From: Gammaproteobacteria bacterium
Lineage (GTDB): Bacteria > Pseudomonadota > Gammaproteobacteria > Ga0077536
Length of the DNA: 63,936 nt
Assembly: GCA_021773835.1 (NCBI GenBank)
Contig: JAJFJQ010000037.1
Span: 1-63,936, forward strand
Reading direction: 5' to 3'
The notes under the pieces were generated by a model that searched no databases, had not been told where the DNA came from, and saw nothing but the letters and a program-made list of their open reading frames with translations. Made by a program: the position numbers and the translations under genes. Each line of letters starts with the position of its first letter. The first letter of the stretch is position 1. Positions 1 through 6,711 of this stretch are shown here, piece by piece.

Positions 1-41
1 CTGTCATCTATCTCGGTCGGCGAGCGATCCAAGACCGTCGA

Positions 42-161
42 TTAAACATCGACAGGCGCCAACTGAATGCGGCTGATGAACACCGTATCAAGTTGGTTCA
101 CAATGTCTTCTATCAAGACTAATTCGTGGGGATCCTTCAGGTACTGACCCCTTTTCTCCAT
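42..161 (-). pseudogene. 39-codon ORF, possible frameshifted tail of the preceding chimera
   Basis: The ORF begins MEKRGQYLKDPHE and ends LAPVDV. Its ATG lies just past the TGA that ends the chimeric monooxygenase/aminotransferase ORF, in the +1 frame. Removing one T at the TGA would join the two frames as ...AVAAAEMEKRGQ. It may therefore be a frameshifted C-terminal tail rather than a gene. I do not recognise the sequence, and the window edge hides what lies beyond. Confidence 0.25.
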
Positions 162-162
162 C

Positions 163-801
163 TCAAGCCGCAGCGACAGCGGCCAGCGCTTGGTCACAAA
201 TGTCGAGGGCTTCATCGACGTCGTCGCTGGTGTGGGCCGTCGACACATAGAATTTTGCGTCGCCCTTTAACAACCCGTCGGCCACTATCGACTCGCGGAT
301 CTTGCTCCACATGCCGTCTGCGCCAATGAGTAACGTACCTTCAACGATTTCGTCGTTATGCAACGTTACGCTTACCCGGTTTTCCGTTTGAGTATAAAAC
401 TCGACTTTGGTTGATGTGCGTAATTCGACATTTGGCAAAGCACCACAGGCATGCAATAAGACATCGTGTAAGTTCGCACGATAAATAACGCCATACGGAT
501 AACCGTATGCAGCGCGAGCGGCATTACCAAGCGGCACCTGGATGACAGCTTCATCGGTAATAATGTCGCGCATGCCGAGTGCGGGGGGATAATACGCCAC
601 CGCATCAATCGCGTCGGTCAACCCCAGGAATTCAAGCATCTTGAAAATATTGGGCCCGAGCTGAATGCCTGCGCCAATCTCACCAAACTCTGAGGCTTGC
701 TCTAACACCTTCACCGTGTGTCCTTGCCGCCCCAAAACTAATGCTGCCGCGAGGCCGCCAATTCCACCACCGGCAATCAATACGTTTTGTTTCATTGACA
801 T
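163..801 (-). pseudogene. Chimera: FAD monooxygenase N-terminal half fused to aminotransferase tail
   Basis: Residues 1 to about 175 match the N-terminal half of group A flavin monooxygenases of the 3-hydroxybenzoate 6-hydroxylase/salicylate hydroxylase kind. They carry a Rossmann GGGIGG at 11-16, an acidic ribose-binding residue in VLEQA near 34, and the GADG motif at 160-163. The second FAD/substrate half, with its GD motif, is absent; the family usually has about 400 residues. From about residue 176 (near base 276) the chain switches to FYVSTAHTSDDVDEALD, which looks like the C-terminus of glutamate-1-semialdehyde-type class III aminotransferases. An in-frame deletion or recombination joining two genes is the simplest reading. 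Neither enzyme should be active. The start (ATG at 801) is intact. Confidence 0.6.
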
Positions 802-864
802 GCGTGGGTCATGCCACGGCCCAGGAAGGGATGCTCAAGGATTTTCTACCATAATTGTCCGCGG

Positions 865-924
865 GAAATCAGGGACAGACCACCTTTACTCGGAAGATCA
901 ACCGTGGTCTATCCCCGATAATTT
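865..924. repeat. Imperfect inverted repeat between gene ends
   Basis: The left arm (865-883, ending GGGACAGACCAC) pairs with the right arm (904-924, starting GTGGTCTATCCCC) across a loop of about 20 nt. There are a few mismatches and a small bulge. The motif GTCCCCTTT follows at 942-950. The arrangement resembles the REP-like or IS-remnant palindromes found between genes in many proteobacteria. It could also act as a transcript-end hairpin, although it has no T-tract. Confidence 0.45.
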
Positions 925-962
925 ACTAGCCAAATAAATCCGTCCCCTTTCGTCTAGACGTT

Positions 963-1394
963 TTACGACAACATTTGCTCGGGCGAAAGTATCCAAAATA
1001 CATGGTCTGGGTACTCGTCTTTGTCCGACACGCTATAACCGTGTTCCAGTGCCAAAGTTCGAAGAAGATAAAATTCTGTGTGGCGCGTGAGTCCAGCCGT
1101 CGCGACTCGTCCTTGATGCCAAAGCGGTTCGAGAACGTTGACCCAAATTGGGGTGATGTCTCCAGTAAACGAGTGGCTCCGTGACGGCGACAATTTCCTG
1201 TAGAAGTCGATTTTGGATGGGACACCGACGCGTCGGTCAAATACGAAATGTGTTGCGTTGCGGGGGGTACTTGCTACGCAAGTATCATTAAAAGCGGCGG
1301 CTAATATCGGTATGGCGCAGCTGGACGTAGCGACAGCCATGCGTAAGAAGTCACGCCGCCCAAAGGTCAAGTCATTTTCAACTGGCGGAATCAT
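963..1394 (-). CDS. Tat-signal protein, third gene of the flavocytochrome operon
   Basis: 143 residues of unknown function. The N-terminus has a twin-arginine signal (GRRDFLRM at about 12-19, then a short hydrophobic stretch ending near AST), so export to the periplasm in folded form is likely. The mature part has several Trp, His and Tyr residues but no motif I recognise. Its ATG overlaps the stop of the cytochrome c gene by 4 nt (ATGA). That makes it the last gene of a translationally coupled trio with a VAO/PCMH-type flavoprotein. The context suggests a role in assembly, cofactor loading or electron transfer for that periplasmic oxidase, but this is inference only. Confidence 0.7.
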   Translation of the reverse strand: MIPPVENDLTFGRRDFLRMAVATSSCAIPILAAAFNDTCVASTPRNATHFVFDRRVGVPSKIDFYRKLSPSRSHSFTGDITPIWVNVLEPLWHQGRVATAGLTRHTEFYLLRTLALEHGYSVSDKDEYPDHVFWILSPEQMLS

Positions 1395-1720
1395 TGTGAT
1401 TTCACCAAATACTTCACCAGCGAATCGAGTTCAGCATCACTGATCTCTGTGCGGCGAAACTTTGGCATTCCTGCCCGACCCTGGCGAACGAGCAAGCGAA
1501 TAAAAGCATCGGTGAGATCTGCCCTATTTTGGATCACCGCATACTCGGGACCATGCGTTTGTTTGAGCTGGATTGTGCCGGGCGCGAATGGGCTGTCCAT
1601 ATGGCAGGCACTACACCACTGTCCAAAAACCTTCCTCCCCGTGGAATTCTCGGCGGCCACCTGACCCGAGATAACCAAGCATCCGAGCAGCAACAGAAGT
1701 AGCTTTGCGTTGAGGGTCAT
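1391..1720 (-). CDS. Class I cytochrome c, PCMH/eugenol hydroxylase small subunit type
   Basis: 109 residues with a Sec signal peptide (hydrophobic LLLLLLGCLVISG, cleavage probably after VAA near 23). One haem c site, CSACH, is at about 36-40. A GMPKFRR segment near the C-terminus could supply the axial Met. The size and position match the cytochrome subunit of p-cresol methylhydroxylase and eugenol hydroxylase, which takes electrons from the flavoprotein during oxidation of 4-alkylphenols. The gene overlaps both neighbours by 4 nt, so the three proteins are probably made together. The electron acceptor beyond the cytochrome is not in the window. Confidence 0.85.
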   Translation of the reverse strand: MTLNAKLLLLLLGCLVISGQVAAENSTGRKVFGQWCSACHMDSPFAPGTIQLKQTHGPEYAVIQNRADLTDAFIRLLVRQGRAGMPKFRRTEISDAELDSLVKYLVKSQ

Positions 1721-3285
1721 TTACCTTGTTCCCGATAGCTGCGCGGCCAGATCCCTGACTTTCCAGGAGCGACCACACCATTCGGATCAATTGCGTCCTT
1801 AAGCGTTTGTTGAAACCGGAGCATCGCGTTGTTGTTGAAGTCATAGCTTCGCGCAACTGAATCCATATAGGCTAGATGAGTGCGATACTCGCCGTAGCCC
1901 AAGGCGGCAGACTCGCGAATCAACACAGAAAATAATTCGCGTACCTTTTTCATTTCTGACTTGTCGTCCTTGCGGAAAACCAGCGTATTGATTAATCGAA
2001 ATGCGCGTGACTGACAATAGAATCCACACAGATGATCGAAGCCATATTCATGGACCCGTCGGCGTATCAGCCGATATAACTCGCGCGCATTTTTACCCGT
2101 CATAGGACCAACCGGCGAAAAATCGATATGTCCGCCGGAACCCATCCAATTGACCAGTCCGAACTCGTTCAAACTCGGGACACCGGCTTGGCTTTGGTCT
2201 CGCGGATGCAAGATCTCGTCGCCAGGATGATAAACCCGCTCGTGTAGTTCAGTATCCTTGATCACAGCTACGGCTTGTTTGATCCTGGCCCAACTATCAT
2301 TCACTTTTTCTTCATTGCCGAACAACCCGAAGGACGCGTTCCAGCGCCCCAACGCAAGCTTTTCCTGCACGATTGCGAGTCGGTCTTCGGGCATTGGTCC
2401 GTCACCCTGATACCATTGGCTACGAACCGACAAGAACGACGCGATAAGTTCAAGATTACTGATGACAACCGGATTACGAATTGTCTCGTCCATTTTAAAG
2501 GGACGTAGGGTTTCGACGAGCATCTCTAGGCCGGCATCGCTGCGACAATTAATTTCGCAACTCATATACGTTTGCGGTTCTGGATAGAGATATCGTGCCA
2601 TCTTCGTGACGACGCCATAGTTCGATTGTGTAAACAAGCCCTCAACTAATGGACCGAAACCGGCCTGGATCAAGGATCCTGAGTTACCGTTGGCCATCGC
2701 GCCCATACCCGCGCGGAGCATTTCGCCATCCGGTAATATAATTTCCATACCGGCAGAATTCGCGAATTGGTCGTCGAAATAGCCGTACCCTATCCCGCGT
2801 TCGACGCCGTTGCCGATGATGCTGCCCCAACCCGGCCCCGGCACAGACATCCACAACTTATGGCCGTTTTCTTTCAGATATCGAAACAAATCGAAAAAGC
2901 TCACCCCTGGTTCTACAAGCGCATACGCTAAGTCGTCGTTGACCTCGAGGACTTGATTCATTCGCTTCAAATCCAAAACGAGTGTCCCTGGCACCAAGGG
3001 CGCAGCACCGCCGTAAGCAAGATTTTTCCCTGTGGACATTGGCCAGTATGGAACGCGCAGGCGATTGGCGATTTTCACGACCGCCTGGACTTCCTCTACG
3101 GATGCCGGTGCGACGAATCCGCCCGCTACAAACTCGAGCGGATCTCCGGGATTGTAAGCGTCGTTATAGGATTCACGATCTACCTGCGTAGAAGACGCCC
3201 ATTGCTCACCAACGATTTTTTTGAACTCGCCGATCGCGCGTTCTAAGGTTCTTTCGCTAACACCTAGGGGTAGGGGTAATTTCAT
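1717..3285 (-). CDS. VAO/PCMH-family FAD oxidase or dehydrogenase, 4-alkylphenol type
   Basis: A 522-residue flavoprotein of the vanillyl-alcohol oxidase/p-cresol methylhydroxylase family. It has the FAD-binding PP-loop region (STGKNLAYGG, YALVEPGVSF), the GNGVERGIGYG segment and the C-terminal DPNGVVAPGKSGI. At the covalent-flavin region the sequence is NWMGSGGHIDFSPV. It lacks the Tyr that binds FAD in PchF, and it has a His (about residue 386) where VAO-type enzymes attach FAD. A His-linked FAD is therefore inferred. The likely reaction is oxidation or hydroxylation at the benzylic carbon of a para-alkylphenol or allylphenol such as eugenol or cresol, passing electrons to the adjacent cytochrome. 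I chose the ATG at 3285 because homologues begin near LPLGVSERTL; an upstream ATG at 3348 exists. Neither start has a strong ribosome site. Confidence 0.85.
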   Translation of the reverse strand: MKLPLPLGVSERTLERAIGEFKKIVGEQWASSTQVDRESYNDAYNPGDPLEFVAGGFVAPASVEEVQAVVKIANRLRVPYWPMSTGKNLAYGGAAPLVPGTLVLDLKRMNQVLEVNDDLAYALVEPGVSFFDLFRYLKENGHKLWMSVPGPGWGSIIGNGVERGIGYGYFDDQFANSAGMEIILPDGEMLRAGMGAMANGNSGSLIQAGFGPLVEGLFTQSNYGVVTKMARYLYPEPQTYMSCEINCRSDAGLEMLVETLRPFKMDETIRNPVVISNLELIASFLSVRSQWYQGDGPMPEDRLAIVQEKLALGRWNASFGLFGNEEKVNDSWARIKQAVAVIKDTELHERVYHPGDEILHPRDQSQAGVPSLNEFGLVNWMGSGGHIDFSPVGPMTGKNARELYRLIRRRVHEYGFDHLCGFYCQSRAFRLINTLVFRKDDKSEMKKVRELFSVLIRESAALGYGEYRTHLAYMDSVARSYDFNNNAMLRFQQTLKDAIDPNGVVAPGKSGIWPRSYREQGK

Positions 3286-3458
3286 TACTTGCAATACTAC
3301 CTGTTCAATACGAGGAACTATAGGACACCCACGATAACAACTCCGCATAACTCTTTAGCGTGGGTAGAGAAATTCAACTGAATGGTGATGGGTTTTTTGG
3401 GTGTCCCGTATTAATCGCAGGGCAAGAAATACACCTATTTCAACATAGTCGTTGCAAC

Positions 3459-3539
3459 TTATTCGACGATCACGGCGGTTCCGTAAGCAAAAAGCTCGGC
3501 TGCACCGACGGTGACCGATGAAGTCAAAAAATGCACGTT
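3459..3539 (-). pseudogene. Relic of a YbjQ/UPF0145-type C-terminus
   Basis: Reading the minus strand gives 26 codons ending SSVTVGAAELFAYGTAV-IVE and a stop. This matches the conserved C-terminus of the YbjQ (UPF0145) family. A stop codon lies directly upstream in the same frame, and no N-terminal part is nearby, so only the tail survives. The rest of the roughly 300-nt gap between the flavoprotein and DAHP synthase shows nothing else recognisable. Confidence 0.55.
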
Positions 3540-3649
3540 CTAAATCGTATCCGCCACTCTACCCCGGCTAGAATAGTCGCATATCGGCTTCAACACGAAA
3601 TTTTTATCCGGCACTTCCGCTACGCGATTATCCGCGCATAGGACCGAAC

Positions 3650-4717
3650 ATGACGATACACGAAGACGACAATCGCCTCGACAATCTCAATATCGAATCC
3701 ATCGAACCGCTGCCGTCACCTCAAGTCATCCGTGCAGATTTCGCGCTTGACGATAAGGCTTCGTCGACGGTGGCGGACGGCCGACGGGCGGTGAGCGATA
3801 TCATCGATCAAAATGATCCACGATTGCTCGTCGTGGTCGGGCCCTGCTCGATCCACGATCTCAAAGCGGGGCTCGAATACGCAACCTTGTTGCACGAATT
3901 CCAGCACAAAGTTGCGCGACAGATGCTACTGGTGATGCGCGTCTATTTCGAAAAACCGCGGACGACTACGGGCTGGAAAGGCCTGATAAACGATCCTCAT
4001 CTCGATGATTCATTCGATGTCGAAACCGGGCTGCGCCAGGCACGCTCTTTTCTGCTGCAGCTTGCGAACATCGGGATCCCGGCGGCGACCGAAGCCCTGG
4101 ATCCGATCGTACCGCAATACCTCGGAGATTTAATCAGCTGGTACGCAATTGGCGCGCGTACCGCAGAATCGCAAACGCATCGTGAAATGGCGAGCGGGTT
4201 ATCAGCCCCGTGCGGATTCAAAAACGCGACCGACGGTAATATCCAACTCGCCGTCAACGGGATCACCTCATCTCGCGGTGGCCATCACTTCTTGGGCATT
4301 ACCGAAACTGGCAGTTCCGCGATCGTGCGAACGCGCGGAAACGCTCACGCCCATCTCATCCTGCGCGGTGGCGTGCGACCCAATTACGATGTGTTAAGCA
4401 TCGAGGCCGCTGCCTCGATCCTGCGTGCAAACGATTTAGTCCCATCGATCATGATCGACTGTAGCCACGGCAATTCTGACAGTGATCCGGCAAATCAAAC
4501 CGCCGTTGCCAACGAATGTCTACGGCAGCGCTTGAAAGGTCAACGCGCGATTGTCGGGTTAATGCTTGAAAGTAATCTGCATTGGGGAAATCAACCCCTC
4601 ACCAACCCGAAAAGCGATTTGCGTTACGGTGTCTCGATCACCGATGGATGTATCGACTGGCCAACGACCGTCGAACTACTATTTGGTCTCGCCGAGCGAA
4701 TTCACAACGCTGCGTAA
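3650..4717 (+). CDS. aroG: 3-deoxy-7-phosphoheptulonate (DAHP) synthase, class I
   Basis: 355 residues, the normal length for E. coli AroF/AroG/AroH-type enzymes. It condenses phosphoenolpyruvate with erythrose 4-phosphate, the first step of aromatic amino-acid synthesis, in the cytoplasm. Visible signatures are GPCSIHD near 66, RVYFEKPRTT-GWKG near 97, TRGNAHAHLILRGG near 228 and the metal-binding DCSHGNS near 269. The N-terminal 45 residues should carry the feedback-inhibition region, but I cannot tell which amino acid binds. It stands alone: the relic of YbjQ is upstream and the GntR locus follows after 357 nt. An AGGA sits upstream of the ATG. The symbol marks the family; aroF or aroH would be equally valid. 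Confidence 0.92.
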   Translation: MTIHEDDNRLDNLNIESIEPLPSPQVIRADFALDDKASSTVADGRRAVSDIIDQNDPRLLVVVGPCSIHDLKAGLEYATLLHEFQHKVARQMLLVMRVYFEKPRTTTGWKGLINDPHLDDSFDVETGLRQARSFLLQLANIGIPAATEALDPIVPQYLGDLISWYAIGARTAESQTHREMASGLSAPCGFKNATDGNIQLAVNGITSSRGGHHFLGITETGSSAIVRTRGNAHAHLILRGGVRPNYDVLSIEAAASILRANDLVPSIMIDCSHGNSDSDPANQTAVANECLRQRLKGQRAIVGLMLESNLHWGNQPLTNPKSDLRYGVSITDGCIDWPTTVELLFGLAERIHNAA

Positions 4718-4981
4718 TTATCGGCTCTCTCACGAGCGCCTCTAATTCTCACGTGCCGTCCGCTTTTGAATTGGCGCCGCGCCAGATTTGGTGCGAAATA
4801 AACTTGCCGCAGTCATATATCGATGTGATGGTCGCCACGTATCGGGGCCGCTGGTAATTCAATCAAATTCGGCTAAACCGCGATGGCTCGGCTGGGTCCA
4901 TGACCATGTCACCACTGCTCAATGAATTCGGTTGTGATAAGCCTCGTAGGGACACGATAGGCGTGGCCGTAGGAGGCATTA

Positions 4982-4995
4982 CTTGTACGGACAAG
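4982..4995. promoter_or_regulatory. Palindromic operator 1 upstream of the GntR gene
   Basis: CTTGTACGGACAAG, a near-perfect dyad (outer five bases on each side complementary). The same 14-mer recurs in inverted orientation at 5045-5058 with a single mismatch. It lies about 80 nt before the ATG of the GntR/UTRA regulator, as expected for an autoregulated operator. The remainder of the 4718-4981 gap shows no gene. Confidence 0.65.
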
Positions 4996-5044
4996 ATAAA
5001 CAGTTTTAAGACTATTATCCTTATGGTATGGATTTTTATGGATA

Positions 5045-5058
5045 TTTGTCCGTACAAG
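5045..5058. promoter_or_regulatory. Palindromic operator 2 upstream of the GntR gene
   Basis: TTTGTCCGTACAAG is the reverse complement of operator 1 with one mismatch. The centres of the two sites are 63 bp apart, almost exactly six helical turns, so dimers bound at both would face the same side of the DNA. The site ends 16 nt before the regulator ATG and could block initiation or leader transcription. The region between the two sites is A+T-rich and probably contains the promoter. Confidence 0.65.
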
Positions 5059-5074
5059 ATGATAACCTAAGCGG

Positions 5075-5845
5075 ATGTCCACACGTATAGCGGCCGATAA
5101 GCTCAGCAAAGCTGACCCGCTCCGCCCTAAATACAGCACGGTCGCAGCCGAACTCGCCGAGGCGATCCTTGACGGCACCTACTTACCGGGTGACCTGCTA
5201 CCGTCGGAGCCCGAGATGACGCGACGCTTTGGTGTCTCCCGGCACACGGTGCGCGCTGCGTTACGGTCGCTATATGAGAAAGGCCTTATCGTCAGCCAGC
5301 GCGGCCGCGGCTCGATTGTTCAGGCAGCACCGGTTTCGCCGCGCTACATTCAGGCCTGCGATTCGATCGAAGACGTACTGCAGTATGCCCACGCGACGCC
5401 GCGCCAAATCCTCAGCCGTCACCGCATCATTGCCGATGATGCACTGGCGGAACGGTTGGGTTGCGCGCCCGGCTACCCGTGGTGGGAGATCCACACACGC
5501 CGCCTACGTGAAGCGGGCGGGCCGATGATCGCATCATCGCTGATATGGGTACCGGACGAATTTGCCGACGCCGTTGCCGCACTCGATACAACCGACGAAG
5601 CGCTGTTTGTTCTTATAGAACGCCTCCACGGATGTACTTTCGCGGAAATCCGCCAGGCCTTGTCGATGACAAATGCGAATTCGCGGGAAGCCGAGGATCT
5701 CGGCGTCGAGACGGGTGCCGCCGTGATGTGCGTGGAGCGTCGCTTCACCGATGAGCGCGGCGGCTTGCTGGAAGTTTCGCGTAGCGTGCATCCAGCAGAA
5801 ACCTTTCGTTATGAAACCAGCCTTCGACGGGTGCTCGGCCCGTGA
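5075..5845 (+). CDS. GntR-family transcriptional regulator (HutC/UTRA subfamily)
   Basis: 256 residues. The winged helix-turn-helix covers about 18-85 (LLPSEPEMTRRFGVSRHT, then VRAALRSLYEKGL and GRGSIV). A UTRA ligand-binding domain follows from about 100 to 250. Such proteins are usually repressors released by a pathway metabolite. The gene is first in a same-strand cluster of catabolic genes and has two copies of a 14-bp palindrome in its leader, so autoregulation and control of the downstream acyl-CoA/ThDP genes are likely. The ligand cannot be read from sequence; candidates are a substrate or CoA-ester of the cluster. The ribosome site is weak (CTAAGCGG). Confidence 0.88.
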   Translation: MSTRIAADKLSKADPLRPKYSTVAAELAEAILDGTYLPGDLLPSEPEMTRRFGVSRHTVRAALRSLYEKGLIVSQRGRGSIVQAAPVSPRYIQACDSIEDVLQYAHATPRQILSRHRIIADDALAERLGCAPGYPWWEIHTRRLREAGGPMIASSLIWVPDEFADAVAALDTTDEALFVLIERLHGCTFAEIRQALSMTNANSREAEDLGVETGAAVMCVERRFTDERGGLLEVSRSVHPAETFRYETSLRRVLGP

Positions 5846-5943
5846 AAGACAACTGCGATCGTCGCTCGGTGCGAGCGGCCGCAACCATTCACCCTGCCAC
5901 GCTTGGACGTCGGTAGGTAAACGGAAACGAGGAAAAACCACTG

Positions 5944-6711
5944 ATGTATAAAAAAAGCGATCCAGTCACACGGCTTTGCACGAGTGACGTCGACAACATC
6001 TGGATACGGGGACGCAACCTGTGCGACGAACTGATCGGCCACAAAACTTTCACGGATTACATCCTGTTCCATTTTTTCGGCGAGGAGCCCAACGCACTGC
6101 AACGCGCCGTGGTCGACGCCGTACTCGTGTGCATCATGGAGCACGGCATGACACCGTCGGCGATCGCAAGCCGCGTGACCTACCTCGGCGCACCCGAATC
6201 GCTGCAGGGCGCGGTGGCAGCGGGCCTGTTAGGCGCAGGGTCGCGCTTCGTCGGTACGGCCGATGAGTCGGCTGCGCTACTCAAACGCATCGCCGACAAG
6301 CCGCCCTCTGAACGCGTCGGCGAAGCGGAGCGTATTGCCGAGGAGTTCACGAGCGCGAAGAAATTCCTGCCAGGCTACGGCCATCCGATCCACGTCAACG
6401 GCGATCCGCGAGTGAAGCGGCTGGACGAAGTTGCACGCGAGGCCGGTGCAAAAGGCGAATATCTCGATGCCATGTACCTACTAGGCGACGCCATTAAGAA
6501 GGCCTCCGGCAAAAACATCGTCATCAACGTCAACGCGGCGATCGGCGCTGTGCTGCTGGAAGCGGACATCCCGCCGACCATCGCGCGCGGTTTTAATCTC
6601 ATCGCGCGTTGCGCAGGCCTAGTCGGTCACCTGCTCGAAGAGCAGACCGAGCCCGCGGGTTATCACATCTGGAAGACTGCCGACGCGGCAGTGCCGTTCG
6701 AAGCCTCATGA
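5944..6711 (+). CDS. Citrate synthase-like protein (citryl-CoA lyase type), short form
   Basis: 255 residues, much shorter than the roughly 430 of housekeeping citrate synthase. It contains the family core: EHGMTPSAIASRV (first active-site His region), GYGHPIHVNGDPRVKRL (equivalent to the GFGHR...DPR segment with the second His) and GLVGHLLEEQ near the C-terminus. Proteins of this size occur in acyl-CoA catabolic clusters and are labelled citryl-CoA lyase; they may make or cleave a branched acyl-CoA with acetyl-CoA. It follows the GntR gene after 98 nt and shares an ATGA overlap with the acyl-CoA dehydrogenase gene, so the two are co-translated. Substrate unknown. Confidence 0.75.
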   Translation: MYKKSDPVTRLCTSDVDNIWIRGRNLCDELIGHKTFTDYILFHFFGEEPNALQRAVVDAVLVCIMEHGMTPSAIASRVTYLGAPESLQGAVAAGLLGAGSRFVGTADESAALLKRIADKPPSERVGEAERIAEEFTSAKKFLPGYGHPIHVNGDPRVKRLDEVAREAGAKGEYLDAMYLLGDAIKKASGKNIVINVNAAIGAVLLEADIPPTIARGFNLIARCAGLVGHLLEEQTEPAGYHIWKTADAAVPFEAS

